A stretch of 64,000 nt of DNA from Antrodiella citrinella (Eukaryota; Basidiomycota; Agaricomycetes; Polyporales; Steccherinaceae), in contig SGPM01000015.1 of assembly GCA_004802725.1 (NCBI GenBank), positions 1 to 64,000 on the forward strand, in the 5' to 3' direction. The notes beneath the pieces were generated by a model. The model made no database searches. It was not told the DNA's origin and saw only the letters and a list, made by a program, of their open reading frames with translations. Position 1 is the stretch's first letter; each line of letters begins with the position of its first letter. This document shows positions 10,713 to 23,049 of this stretch, one piece after another. A program made the position numbers and the translations under genes.

Positions 10713-13109
10713 TCAAGAAGTGGAAGCGTAAGCTTTCCGCAATTTCTTGTTCACGGCCCTCTTCATGAGCTTTTTCTTCATATGATGCCACATCCTGGTG
10801 AAGTCGTTCCACAAGAAGATGGTTATGACGATCGCCAGAACTGGGAGCGCAATCACCCAGAACCTATATGATGCACGGTCAGAAACCGGATCGACGGCGG
10901 TACATGACGGAATTAAACATACACAACGTCGGTGTGCCCATGCTTGGTCGTCAACATTTCTGTAAAGTTCATACCCTGAGACACAATGAATATGGTGCAG
11001 GATTTTAGGAGGAGAAAAGGACTCACAAAGTATCCGGTCAATAGGGTAAGAGGTAGAAAAATAATAGTGGCTGTCGTGAGCCGTCGCCTACATGCAAAGT
11101 AATGAGACCGATTAATATCCGATAAGCACGAACTCAAAGAGCAAGGTCACCAACATAATTTCGCTCATGTCATAGGACGTCGTCTGAACAACAAAACGGT
11201 CGTCTTCAATTCCTCTTTTACCCTTCAAACCACCACTGGCCATCACTCACGTTGAATGTATAGTCGATCAAGTTCTCAATGACCCTCGCAAATATATCAA
11301 GACTCGTCAGAATCTGCTCCATATGGTCATGCACGTCCGCGAGGTAAACTTTTGCTTGGTGGCTCATGTATCCCTGAACCTTCACATCCGGATCAACCGT
11401 CTCAAAAAGCGCTGCGACGCGGTCAACATCGTATCGTCGTAGGCCGTAGACAAGTGTTTTGATGGGCCCGAGGGTGCGCTTATGCAGGATCAAGTCGCCT
11501 TGCAGAATATGCACTGCGAACGAGATGTCATGTATCAGCGAACAAACTGAAGTGGACAGGAATGTTCACGTACACCGCTGCACAGTCGTTATGTAGGGTT
11601 TGATTAGGACATTCTGCTCTAGCTTGAGGATCTTGCTGTGGTACTCTTCCACTACTTCGAGTGCTTGATCGACGACTGCGTGCAACGAATTGAGTCCTTC
11701 AACACAAAATGATGCGTACGAAACCGCGGCTACTCACTGAGATCCATGAGACTATGCACTAAAAGGGAAGGATCAGCTGTTGCGCGCAGAGTTGTGTCGC
11801 GCTGGCGCAACCGGTCAACGATAGGCGCAGTGAATTGCAGACGAGGGTCCGGGTGTGTTGAGATAACGGTGCCTGGTCCGCAAGGATAAGCAGTTTGAGA
11901 TGGGGACAAATATGAAGCATACCATCGCGGAAGAGAAAGATACACATGGGTTGAATTTTCACATTCACACAAGCCCGTTTCTTGAGCTCGTTGATCATCT
12001 TGATATTCCTTGCAATTTTCCTGGTTTTCTTATCGAGCTGAGGATGTTTGGCCAGATTGAAGGCGACGTCCGACAGCCTGGGTGCACTATTGAACCTTCT
12101 TCTGATGGAAGTCCTTGTTGTACCAGTGCGTTGGGTTGAGAATTTGGATGCGCTGACACTACCGTACACGGTCCGATCGTCATCTGAGACGAACACAGCT
12201 GCTTGTGCTTTCTGTGTCTTGTCGTCACGGTCTTCGTCCGTCATGATATCGAACGCCGTAGGTTCGGTGGGAGCCAGTTGTGTAGGATCATCAATGTCAG
12301 GAAATGCTTCCGGATTTTCGTCCGACAACGTGTGGCAGAGAACACGGAGGAATAAATGGTTGGAATAATAGTCAGCTTTGGACTGTGCATGGCCGTGCTG
12401 ATAGAGGACGTCCTCCAAAGCAAGTGGGTGTATGTCTTGAAAACAAAGACGAATGAACTCTCAGCGACGTCGTTGAACATTGACATAGATGATGATACGC
12501 ACCATACTTGACTGCCAGCGCGCTGACAACATCCCAGCTGATGCCACCAACGTTGATCCATCTGACCTTGACCCAGCGCTCCCTTGCGTTCTCCCTTGCG
12601 TTGCCTATGAAGTCCACGAACTCCGTGTTAGACATCCGTCTGGAGCTGCATCCGACAGATGAGTAATCCGTGACTTCAACGAGAGATTGTTGTCTGATGT
12701 GGCCATGTTTAGAGTATGCAGATGCGTGATGAGGGTCGATACCTGGTTCAGCACCAATATCGTAGTTGACTAGCATGGAGGAGGTGCGTCGTATGGCCAT
12801 ATCCCTGCGTGCGGAAGCGCGAAATTTGTCGCCCGGTGTCATGGAGGTCATCGTCGGTCGAGCCGAGTCCTGGATATCCACCCTCTTTGGTGGAGAATCG
12901 GATGGATACGACTCATGAGGTTCGACAGGAACACCAGAGTCGTTGATAACTTCAATCATGGACACGTCCCTGTCTTTGACTGCGGGGGAATCTGGAGGAA
13001 TAAAAATATATGGCTCAGTCGAAGTTACCATGTCTCCACCGTGGTTGCGCGGTAGAGGACTTCTGGTTGGATTTATATTTAACGCACGAAACGATACCGA
13101 GAGAGCCAC
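10713..13109 (-). CDS. CorA-like Mg2+/divalent-cation transporter
   Basis: Membrane channel of the CorA/Mrs2/Alr superfamily that imports Mg2+ or related ions. Exons: 12503-13109, 11923-12435, 11738-11872, 11574-11675, 11251-11513, 11155-11183, 11027-11087, 10923-10975, 10713-10863, encoding 637 residues. The long cytoplasmic N-terminus carries IHPLALEDVL, the typical start of the CorA funnel. The C-terminal end has two membrane helices: TATIIFLPLTLLTGYF, then the signature GMNF at about residue 572, then FWVIALPVLAIVITIFLW, followed by a Lys/Arg-rich tail. GMN is the family's selectivity-filter motif and is intact. It is split from the preceding helix by an intron. A second in-frame Met about 26 codons in (MVTSTEPY) could be the real start, since AT-rich sequence resembling a TATA box lies just before it. 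Confidence 0.9.
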
Positions 13110-14027
13110 AAGTCAAGAGTCGAGTCAAGTACAGCAAGAGCGCAGTAGGAGACAGTGAGGCATGAGCATGCATCTTGATACGGGTCATGCCGATGTGACA
13201 GAAGAACGCCTTCGGTTTTCCACGGGGTACCAAAGTAGCCCAGACGCAGGGAATGCAAGACAAAGTACAATGTGGAGATAGCGGAGGAGCGGTGCTGGGT
13301 GTTTGAATGTCGGGGCATGATACTATGGAAGTACTTGTGTGTTAGTGGCATGTGAACGAAATGGGGACAATAAAATACTGACTTGTAGTGACAGTTTGGT
13401 CTCAGGTGAACCACAGCAGTACCGTCTGCTGAACCATGAAGTTTTGAAGCCCACTAGCCTGTTGATATAGCAAGCCCGGACAGACAAGAAGAAGACAGCG
13501 GCGCAGGGATGTGGATCAAGGATTCTTGTACACGCTGCCATTTCGGAGGCCCAATATTGGCTCAATACGCAAGATAGGTTCGCAGTGCGCGATTTTTCAA
13601 CCATTCTTGCAATGTTCTCGACTGAGGATGTAGTACGAAGGATCTCAAGAAAGTTGGAAGAGCAGATGAGAGATCGGACAGTGTCGCCCCCATTATGTCA
13701 GACTAATATGTCAAGTGTTCGACTGCTCTTCAAAACTCTTCACAACGACCACGGTCCACCAGACGACGACAATCTCAAATGACCCCGAGGCCCGACCTGA
13801 CGACGACTTCCGTCAAGGAATGAAGACTATAGTACTTTGTCCGTGGACTCATCATTTCTGCACAGCACTCAGGCTCGCAATGTGCTCAGCCCTGCTTACT
13901 CTATAACGTAGGATCGGGCGACCTCAGAACGACCATCACCGAAATCCCCACCAATGCTGAAAAACTCAAGGTTTCTCGAGCTGGACCCCACTTCTTATTG
14001 AACTTTCAAGACTCTTGACCGTCAAGG
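13110..14027. other. Intergenic, nothing supported
   Basis: Upstream regions of the minus-strand transporter and of the plus-strand membrane protein lie back to back. No open frame here has splice signals or a recognisable domain. Confidence 0.5.
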
Positions 14028-15214
14028 ATGTCGATCGACAGCGACGAAGGGACTCAAGCGGCTAGGTATATTGTCGTAGCGACGACGGGGGTGAGTACAG
14101 TCTTATCTGGGCACAAATCGGCTTCGCTCACTCCTTCGACTCAGGCTTGGGTATGGGACGTACTTGTGTCCCTAGCGAGCGACGTCCAGACTTTCTCCGC
14201 GTACAGAATCACGCCTCCGGATCTGGGGCATCTGCTAAGCAGGTAGGTAGCCACGTTTTCTTATCTAAATTGACACTTCTGACAGGTTGGCTGCATTAGG
14301 ATGGTGTCGGCGTGCTTCGTATGTCTCGTTCTCGTATTCAATGGTGAGAATGGTGGATCGTACAACATATCAAACGTATTCTGACTTGACTGTAGTGGTC
14401 GCGGTCCCCGACTGTCAATCGCTGGCAAAAGTCATAGGATGGACTGGTGCCATCACCTTCCCGCTCCAAAGCATCCCGTTCTTCTTCTGCGCACGTGCAG
14501 TCTTTCTGAATAAACCCACCGTGGTCGCCGCGTTCGCAGTCCTGTGGTTTGGCATACTCGGTGGAAGTATCGCCTCAGCGTTCTTCATTCACGGGAGCCA
14601 TATCGGCGAGACTTCGATGTGCGTGGCGCACCTGGGAAAACCATACGCAGCTGGGATTGTGTCCTTAGCTTTGCACAACACTATGGTGTTTGTGGCTGTC
14701 TCCATCAACCTGATGTTGTATACGCACGAGGAGACGTGGTCAGGGAGAGTGAAGGCGTACATGCATAGACGAGGCATAAGCCAGCTCTCGAAGCTGCTGA
14801 TGGAAAGCGGGCAGTCGTACATTGTGTAAGCCCTGATTGACTTGCGATTTCATATCCTTCTTATTGAAATCTGGCAGGCCTATCGTCGCGTTGAATCTCG
14901 CTGCTGCGGTTATCAACCTTATTCCCTCTATGCCGACCTCGTACAAGATTGCGTTCATCGTGATGGATGTTGCACTACAGAACGCGGTGACCATTCGTAT
15001 CCACCGGCTTATCAAGTCCGGGGTCATTTCAGACCATCCGACTACCACGGCACTGGACCACGCGGCGATACTAGACCTCACTCAGGCTAGTCGGTTGCCA
15101 GCACTCAGCACAGCGGAGCACAACAACCGTACCGAGACGCACTCAGCGCGGTCGAGCCCAAAAAGCCCCTCGGATAAACCTCCAACCCCAGGTGGGAATA
15201 CAGGTGTGGTGTGA
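14028..15214 (+). CDS. Multi-pass membrane protein, tandem copy A
   Basis: Integral membrane protein of a family common in Agaricomycetes and without known function. Exons: 14028-14090, 14145-14242, 14300-14343, 14396-14825, 14878-15214; 323 residues. About six or seven hydrophobic segments are seen, beginning with AWVWDVLVSLASDV and including SLAKVIGWTGAITFPL, VAAFAVLWFGILGGSI, GIVSLALHNTMVFVAVS and PIVALNLAAAVINLIP. After the last segment comes a hydrophilic cytoplasmic-type tail with His, Ser and Thr. Its three internal exons (98, 44 and 430 nt) have exactly the same lengths as those of copy B, so the two arose by tandem duplication. Transport or receptor roles are possible, but nothing in the sequence decides. 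Confidence 0.82.
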
Positions 15215-15835
15215 CGAGAATCCCTCGTTGTAGAGATGTATATGCGACTCATGTAGCGATACTGTGTGCAAGCAATGCCAATCTAAATGATATGATCGTT
15301 GAATGTATTTTTCGTCTTCAGGCCGAAATTGCTACCTTCCTGTCCTTACTGTGAGTTGTATTTACCCTGTGCTCTCCATATCACTCACAAGTGTGTAGGG
15401 CTTTGCAGGATCCAGTCAAAACACTCAGGCGGCCGGTGGTGTACTCCTGGTCTGGCAGTTTCGCCATTCATAGCGCATCTATCGAAAAAGCTTTGTGTCT
15501 TCTGTTGACGTATCGTTCAAGAGGTCTTGCGACCACTTTGTCCCGACATCCCGAGGTACCGTCGAGCCCGACGAAGCACTGTTTAGGTAGGACGTGAGTT
15601 CCATAACTCACGCATCCTTCATCGGAAACGTTTCGGCGGAAGTAGAAGAGGACTCCAATCACACTGCAAAAAGATCTATCCGAGACCTCTCTTCTTCTGG
15701 GATACTTCAAAGACTATGCAGAGTGCGTAGATCATACAGTGACAGGTAAAATACTCATACACTGATTTGGCACAGACTTATCACCGGCAAACCGCGAAGT
15801 GTGTTGAAATGTTGGAGACCATCTTTCTATTGTGG
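15215..15835. other. Spacer between tandem copies
   Basis: No gene is supported. It ends at the 91-bp direct repeat that forms the core promoter of copy B. Confidence 0.5.
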
Positions 15836-15926
15836 ACAGGTCTTCCTGATGAGATAACACGTCCCCGTACGCCCACAAGCGCGCCTTTCATTGCTCACGA
15901 TATAAAGGCCGAGACAGGATGTCATT
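15836..15926 (+). repeat. 91-bp direct repeat, copy 1 (promoter of copy B)
   Basis: From ACAGGTCTTCCTGATG to GAGACAGGATGTCATT. The same 91 bases recur at 17465-17555 with two mismatches. The repeat includes the TATA box CGATATAAAGG at about 15898-15907. Confidence 0.93.
15900..15907 (+). promoter_or_regulatory. TATA box of membrane protein copy B
   Basis: ATATAAAG in the context CTCACGATATAAAGGCC lies 40 bases before the chosen ATG at 15947, a normal distance for a short fungal leader. The same box is preserved in the second repeat copy downstream. Confidence 0.65.
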
Positions 15927-15946
15927 TTCAGTCGCTCACGTTCACG

Positions 15947-17292
15947 ATGAACGTCCCACCCCAGTCGCTACCAAACCCCTTGGCTCCTCAGGCCTGGCTA
16001 CCACCACACATCGCGGGACAAGTCGAAACCACGAAATTCATCCTTGCAGCGACAGCAGGAGTGAGTCTATTTATATTCTCTGCCACAACTTCTTGACCCA
16101 ACGATCAAACAGGCGTGGGCCTGGGATGTACTGGTGTGCATACCTGCCCTGGTCAGAATTTACTCTACATCATCGTTCAAAACTCCGGACATAGCTCACT
16201 TCGTGAGCCGGTACGTATTTGTATTTTCTACCTGTGCTGCGTAAAGCTTAAAATGCTTTAGGATAGCATCGGGATGCTTCATATTCACATCCATGATGTT
16301 GAGCGGTGAGCATCGTTACGACCAAGTCCACCGTCTCGCTACTTACGTGGAAGCATTTTATAAGTTGCCTCTGTGGACAACTGCGAAACACTTGCAAAAG
16401 CTATCGCATGGACTGGTGCCATCACTCTCCCTCTCCACACACTTCCTTTCTTCTTCTGCGCACGTGCCGTATTCAGCGGAAAGCGAGGACTTATCGCGAT
16501 GTTCGCCCTTCTATGGCTCGGCACTCTGGCAGGCAGTCTGGTGTCGCCGTTCTTCTTTCACAGTACTCGCATCGGCGAATCCAGAGCATGCTTGGTCGAT
16601 TTCGGTGTGGTGTACTCCACCGGCGTGGTGGTGGTTGCTGTGAACAACAGCATCACGTTCGTCGCGGTCAGCTTTCACCTGATGCTGTACACTCAAGCGG
16701 AGACGTGGTCTGCCCGCCTCAAGGCTTTCGTTCAAAATCGCGGTATAGGCGAAGTCTCGCGACTTCTCATGCAAAGCGGTCAATTGTTCATCATGTACGT
16801 CTAATCCTCCATATTTGCATGTCATTGAGGACTCACACTCGCGATCGTGCCAGACCGATTGTCATCTTCAACATCATCGCCGCCGTTGTCAACCTGATAC
16901 CCACAATTCCGGCCATGTACAGACTGGCGTTCGTGGTGATCAACGTCGCGATACAAAGTTGCATGTGCTCCCGCATCCATCACCACATCAAGCTAGGCTT
17001 CATCAATGCACACCCCACGAGCATTGCTACATCTGCTATGGACCGCACCATCGAGTTCCGCAGGGTCGATGAAAGTCGTATAAGCAGGCCTCACGCACTG
17101 CAGAGCCAGCGTGGACGTAGTCGTCCGGAGACGATGGAGTTGAGTCAGCCTATCGTCGTCGAGATGTCTCGNAGCCCCTTGCCGTCACAACATATGAAGG
17201 AGCTGAGAATCATAACAGAGGAGAAGGAGGAGAGGAGAAGTTCAAGTTCGTGCGAGACTTCCGAAAGGACAGAGTCCGATAACATTGTATGA
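15947..17292 (+). CDS. Multi-pass membrane protein, tandem copy B
   Basis: Paralogue of the gene at 14028. Exons: 15947-16060, 16113-16210, 16262-16305, 16365-16794, 16854-17292; 374 residues. The membrane core is recognisably the same: AWAWDVLVCIPALV, TLAKAIAWTGAITLPL, MFALLWLGTLAGSLV, PIVIFNIIAAVVNLIP. Copy B has a longer Pro-rich N-terminus and a longer C-terminal tail that is rich in Glu, Arg and Ser and ends SERTESDNIV. The ATG at 15947 is chosen because it is the first Met after the TATA box in the frame that continues into the conserved exon. One N base (17172) falls in the last exon and leaves one residue undetermined. Function unknown. Confidence 0.83.
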
Positions 17293-17464
17293 CATATTGT
17301 CCGTGCTTGTTTTGTACGATGCGCCATATACATAGATGTNTACTTTTGACAACTGGTATCAGTAGATAGCGGAGAAGCGATCAAGCAAGTTCGAGAAATT
17401 ATATGTACGACATCGCATGCCACTTCTTGCNAACTTCTTGCTGTCGATATCCAGTCAGTGGTGT

Positions 17465-17700
17465 ACAGGTCTTCCTGATGAGATAACACGTTCCCGTACG
17501 CCCACAAGCGCGCCTCTCATTGCTCACGATATAAAGGCCGAGACAGGATGTCATTAGTACTAAGGACCTCCGGTCTGAAAATCTGATCATGAACCGTACA
17601 GATTCCTGCGGGAAGGCACCCAGCCTATTTATATTTCCCTGCTACAACGAGACTTCTAACTTCTAANCGATATGTTNAGGGCCGGCTCCGTCTCCACGTG
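17465..17700 (+). pseudogene. Relic of a third membrane-protein copy
   Basis: Bases 17465-17555 repeat the promoter and TATA box of copy B almost exactly. About 60 bases further on, CCTATTTATATTTCCCTGC echoes the first-intron start of copy B (CTATTTATATTCTCTGCC near 16067). The first coding exon and everything after the intron have gone. This fits a third tandem gene lost by deletion and mutation. Confidence 0.5.
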
Positions 17701-19091
17701 CACCTACGATCACAGAGGCGCCCCGCCTATGCATTGAGTCCTCATTCAGCAATATTAATGTTCGAGTTTACAAATTTNAAGTTTGCACAGATGAACTTCA
17801 TGCCGCANTCTCGACGTCCCACTAGTGCCCTCGGAAGACTCCACGCACTCCACACTCTTACCATGTTTCATTTGACGGTCTGGTAGCGAGCTGAAGACGT
17901 TTTTCTAGGATCAAACCGTAAATTATTGCGAGAGACATTGCGCAACTAGTTGCGCTGTTGTCGCCAGCAACTTGGAGCCTTCTTCGCTGCGCGTTGCGAG
18001 TCGGGACGNCCNCTGGTGAGCTATTTTTGTTATGTTCAGGAAGATNACAACTATTTTTGTCTGACCTTCAAAGAGCAGAACATATCTTCGCATTCTGATG
18101 ACCTCATAGGGACTTTTTTGTCTTCCAGGTCACAGGAAACGCTNCTATGTGTGTACGAGGCATCCATCTTGTATGAGATCACTTGGTTCNGAGATATGTC
18201 CATATGGTGCTACTCGTCTCAGTGACTAAGACTCAGTCAATGATCCGACTTTCATGTCGACTGCNGCGTCGCTTAATCCTTATGATTCTTTCTCGCAACG
18301 ATATGGTCCTGCTGCTTCATCCGGCGACGCTCCAAGTGTGTCTGGATTATGTCTCAACAGTTTCCTGATTCTCCCGCGTCGCGTATTCCCCTTGGAGAGG
18401 GCCGAGAGGCAAATCATCGACCGGTGACATTNCGCCGTCAGGGAGGAGCGATGGTAAGCCTATCTCGGCCTAAGTAGCAATATCCTGAAGAGAGCTATGA
18501 AGCGACATCTGNTACTCGTCATTTCGGGGTCCACGGTGCATTTGACACCTGGGCGAATGAGCAATGTCCACCAGCAGACAAACATATTGACAACACCGGT
18601 AGTAAGTCTTGACGTTGTAATGGTACAATATGCCTCTCACCAACTTACTCAGCAGTGTATCTGGAGTCGTGCGCGTTCTGCGCACTACATATTTCGTGTG
18701 CCATATGGCCTTGGCTTGTGTTCNCAGCACATGCCACGGTCTATGTCAGGCTTATGTGTAGGTACATTCCGGAGCGCGGCGGTTACTTCTGGCCGTCACC
18801 GGGTTCATTCGGACGACAATCGTCTAGGTTCACATGTTCCAANGCCCACATCTCTTCGCACTCCGACTAACAAGGTATCTCAGCGCACTGACAACGCTGT
18901 CCTGGATTTGCGAAGTTGGCTCGGAAGCCTGCCGCAAAACTTTNGTCGTGGCGCCCAGTTCAGTTCGTAATACCGTTATACGCGGNACGCTCGCCAGGTT
19001 CGGTAAGTTGTAGAACCGTTTGACTCCAGCTACTCTCGCAGTAGTACAAGTTCAATGCGCCGCGTGACTAGGTTGTCATGTACAGCTTGAA

Positions 19092-19099
19092 TATAAAAA
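19092..19099 (+). promoter_or_regulatory. TATA box of oxalate decarboxylase
   Basis: TATAAAAA lies about 50 bases before the start ATG at 19147. A Met at 19078 is upstream of it and is therefore not used as the start. Confidence 0.65.
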
Positions 19100-19146
19100 G
19101 GCTCACGATGCAAGTGGAATCTTCAGCAGTCAAGGAAATCCCCAAG

Positions 19147-21336
19147 ATGAACAAGCTTCTCTCGTCCGTTCTTTGTGCTATNGCACTCACCTCGTTCGCC
19201 ACCGCTGCTCCAGCGGCTAGTAACTCCTCTTCAGTACTGTCCAGCACCACTACTAGCTTCGTCTCTTCGACACCTGTTGCTGCGCCTACTACGAGTGCCA
19301 GTGTCAACGGTACGAGTGTTTCGACCGCGCCCCCAGCGAGCCAGACCGTTCCGTTGGCCAGTGACGACCCCAACTTCGTCGAATGGAACGTCACCACGAC
19401 CGACGACGTTCAACCCATCCGTGGCTCGCTCGGTGCTTCTATCTTGGGGCCGCAGAACGTCGCAATCGACCAGCAGAATCCCGACCTGCTCGCACCCCCG
19501 ACCTCCGACGCAGGCAGCGTGTACGTGTACATGGAGCACCACTCAATGTCGCACTACTTACCTTTTCTTTCTCGTCTTTCACAGTCCCAATGTCAAATGG
19601 CCATTCAGCTTGAGTCATAACCGGCTCCAAACCGGTGGCTGGGCTCGTCAGCAGAATGTGCAACAACTTCCTATTGCAACTTGTGCGTATGGGAGCCAAA
19701 TGCCCCTGGTCATATTTTGATCGTGGTTGGATTGCAGCCATGGCCGGCGTGGACATGCGCTTGGAAGCTGGGGCCATCCGGTAAGCGACTTTAGTCGGCT
19801 TCTTCTCCAACTGCCTCTAATGCCTTCACAGTGAGCTACACTGGCATCAGACGGCAGAGGTGAGTGTTTCTTTTGTATGAAATGAAATTTTTGTCTCATC
19901 GGTGACGTCAATGTTCAAGTGGGCGTACGTCCTTAAGGTTAGTCCATATTCTAATTGCACAATTACTGAAGCTAACATCACCGCAGGGCACTACCCAGAT
20001 CACGTCTGTGGACCAGCTGGGGCGCAACTTCGTTGCTAACGTCGTGAGTGTACAAGCATCCCATCATCAACGGATTCTATCTGAACTCTTGTTGCCAAGG
20101 GACCCGGTGACCTATGGTATTTCCCTCCTGGTATTCCTCACTCGTTGCAAGCCACTGGCGCAGATGGTGAAGGAAGCGAGTTTTTGCTTGTGTTCCCGGA
20201 CGGCAACTTCAGCGAGGACGACACCTTCCTGGTACGAGTTACTAGATCACCATGACATGTTATAAGAAACTAATAAGGGGTCAGTTGACGGATTGGATGG
20301 CTCATGTGCCGAAGGAAGTGTTGGCCAAGAACTTCCAGACCACCATCGCGGCGTTTGATACTATTCCTGGAGAACAACTGTACATCTTCCCTGGTAGTAA
20401 GTAATTTCAGGGTAGTGCTTCCCTTCATAGTTACCCACTGATACGCTTTGAACGACAGCTCCGCCCACAACCGATACGCCACCCCAAGACCCGCAAGGAC
20501 AGATCCCCCAGCCATTCGCGTTCTCATTCTCGCAGGTGAACGCGACTCAGTATTCGGGTGGAACAGCTAAGATCGCAGACTCGACAACTTTCCCTATTGC
20601 TACTGAAGTCGCCGTCGCTGAGGTGACCGTTGAGCCTGGAGCTATGAGGTAAGCTTCTTCGGTACGCATAAAATTCTATCAGTTATTGATATTTGTTCCA
20701 GGGAGCTTCACGTATGTGATCTCTGACCGATATTGTGTTGACTTATAAGCTCACTGCATTCCTTGAATTCGGTAGTGGCATCCTACCCAGGACGAGTGGG
20801 GTTTCTTCTTGTATGTCTCACTTTCTCCTCATACACTTTTGACTTCTCCGGCTAACGAGACATTACAGGGAAGGAACAGGTCGCGTCACGGTCTTCGCAT
20901 CCAGCGGTAACGCTCAAACTTACGATTTCGAGGTCGGTGGTGTGGTTTAAATGTTTTGTCTACTTGCCTGAACATGCTATTGCAGGCCGGCGACATCAGT
21001 TTCACGCCAAAAACCTACGGTCAGCTAGGCTTGATCTTAAAGCCAACCTTCATGGCCACTTACACACTCTATATTGCTAGGCCACTATGTCGAGAATATC
21101 GGTAACACAACCCTCAGGTTCTTGGAGATTTTCAACACCGCTGTGTTCCAAGATGTCGGTCTTGCGCAAGTGAGTTCGCCCCGGCTTTCCAGTATCTGAA
21201 CTATATCCTAACGGAGTGACAGTGGTTAGCTCTGACCCCTCCGGCTTTGGTCAAGGCACATCTGGGCTTGTCTGACGAGACCATCGCATCGTTCAATACG
21301 ACGAAGCAGGTCGTGGTCGGCCCCATTTCTTCATGA
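19147..21336 (+). CDS. Secreted oxalate decarboxylase (bicupin)
   Basis: Mn-dependent bicupin that converts oxalate to formate and CO2 outside the cell or in the wall. It has fifteen exons and 464 residues: 19147-19520, 19585-19682, 19738-19780, 19832-19859, 19920-19937, 19987-20043, 20100-20231, 20285-20393, 20459-20648, 20702-20711, 20776-20810, 20869-20932, 20986-21019, 21081-21169, 21223-21336. A signal peptide ([11 protein letters not shown]...TAAPAA) and a Ser/Thr-rich region come first. Cupin 1 shows [10 protein letters not shown] and the fourth ligand in GIPHSL; cupin 2 shows [11 protein letters not shown] and its His in GHYVEN. The lid is [12 protein letters not shown] (Ser-Glu at about 244-245), matching the SENS lid whose Glu makes bacterial OxdC a decarboxylase rather than an oxidase. 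One N base lies in the signal peptide. White-rot fungi use this enzyme to control oxalate. Confidence 0.95.
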
Positions 21337-22978
21337 ATCTGTTGATTCGGACAAGATGCGAGGCTCCGGGTCGGTAGACTTTAGCGGACTGTTTACGTGC
21401 TTCCCACAAACGTCTTCTATCTGGATTTCTCTTCTGTGTCTTTGTACAGTTTGTCGTCGTGTCTTAGAACTTGATCTACCCAATATCGATCTTGAACAAG
21501 CTTTATGACTCTTGCTCAGCAAGGTCAGCATTACACCCCGGCGGCCCCTAGAAGGTAGAGATGGACTGAGGGCTGAAATAGCGATTTTCGTCTCAGAGTC
21601 GTAATGAGCTGCGCCGCTGTTACGAGTGATGAATAGGATAAGTTCAAAAGTCGTTTGTGCAGAAGATCAGAGTCTTAGCACGAATTTTCGTTTACGTCTA
21701 GGCCCAGGTTCTGGCTCGGTGTTGTTCTCGGCTTGAGTCGATGGTGAGCCCGAGTTTACTCTGCCCTCAGGGCCCTACCAACGCGCTTGTATAATTGAGC
21801 AAAATCAAGGTATTTAATTCTGAATGCTCGTCATGAGGCTCGGACGAGCTACGTATGTAATCTGCGTAGGAAGTTCCAAGACATGAGTATGGTGTACGAT
21901 GATTCGATGGGTGAACAACACCTACTATAAAGACGATCAACAACTTGTAAGTTGTACCCTCCGCAGCCATGAATATCAGTCCGAGTGATACCGCAAACGT
22001 AGTCTCTGTAGCTGACCTTATGAGAGAAGATAGTCGTTCTCTCATTAAGCGCGAACGAAGGCAACACTGGCAAGAATGGGGCAAGAACTTGAAGAACGAT
22101 CGCCGTAGGTAGACGCTCTGCGTGGCTCTTGAACAAATTCAAACCCCGACATGTTGTTCGCCACTGTGCCTCTTGATACTGCAATGATGGACTTCGCGTA
22201 TTCTACGGCAACACGACGACGAATCGGAATGGGAACTTTACAAGAACCGCGGAATAGGAATGCGACTACAACGTCTCTTCTCTGCGAGATCGGCATCGCA
22301 TCCGACAAGTACTGCACCTGTTACCTCAGGCTGATGTTCCTCGACCCTCCTCATCCACTCCTCAACGTACATTAACTCCGGACGCACTGAAGCTATAAAT
22401 ATATGTGCACTCACTTCACGTGAGGAGTTTATCCACGGTTTGAGGTCTGGTCGAGATCTGGTGAGCACCTTCTCTTCCACTTTCCCGACGTGTAACCGAT
22501 CTCTGATCCGTAGCTTCAGCCTGGATGCGCCTCTGTTGTAACGTTCGCAGACCATACATTCCAAAGGTTATACCCTTAGATGGACTCTCAATATACTAAG
22601 GCGAAGACGGGCTACAAGGGAAGATGGAGGGACTCAGCTGCGAGGTCAGAGCTGGGGTGACGCATCCGAGAAAGGTACGTGCTTATTTGTGTATGCTATA
22701 GACCTGTTCGCTCAAATCTTCCGTCTTCTTAGTCATGTTCTCTGTTTTAGCGTGGGCGAAGATATTCCGCTGCAACACTGCCGCTCCTCGGTGCCGTCCT
22801 CCAATTCAAGTGTCCCTTCCGGCTGTTCAAGCGGTCTGAATGATCCCCCCATACCCCGAGCGTCGTTGTCCCTCAACTTCTTCATTCATGTTACCCCACT
22901 CCTTTCCCCGCCAATTTCTCGCATACACCATGACGCACTTTTTCCGACATTCGCACTGAGTACCTGACAATGGGACGG
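21337..22978. other. Intergenic, no supported gene
   Basis: Several overlapping minus-strand frames (21.77-22.56 kb) show no domain, no splice structure and no agreement with each other. The right end is the AA9 promoter region. Confidence 0.5.
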
Positions 22979-22985
22979 TATAAAA
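22979..22985 (+). promoter_or_regulatory. TATA box of AA9 gene
   Basis: TATAAAA in the context GACGGTATAAAACGGC, 71 bases before the ATG at 23050, with no intervening ATG. Confidence 0.75.
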
Positions 22986-23049
22986 CGGCGTGCACAACAG
23001 TTCTCCGGTCTCCAGCAGCGAAACTCCCCCCAGTCCGCGCTTTTCAAAG

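Larger units (their letters stand above)
17293..19146. other. Poor-quality spacer with a relic of a third tandem copy
   Basis: Contains about two dozen scattered N bases (17340 to about 18986) and no intact gene. The first part holds repeat copy 2 and degraded sequence resembling the first intron of copy B; the rest shows only short frames interrupted on all strands. Confidence 0.6.

Noticed and set aside
10202..10768. 188-codon plus-strand frame as a gene
   Set aside because: It runs antisense into the last exon of the CorA transporter and has no recognisable motif; overlapping minus frames are equally long.
17900..19000. CRISPR-like or regularly spaced repeats
   Set aside because: No regularly spaced repeats are present; the genome is eukaryotic.
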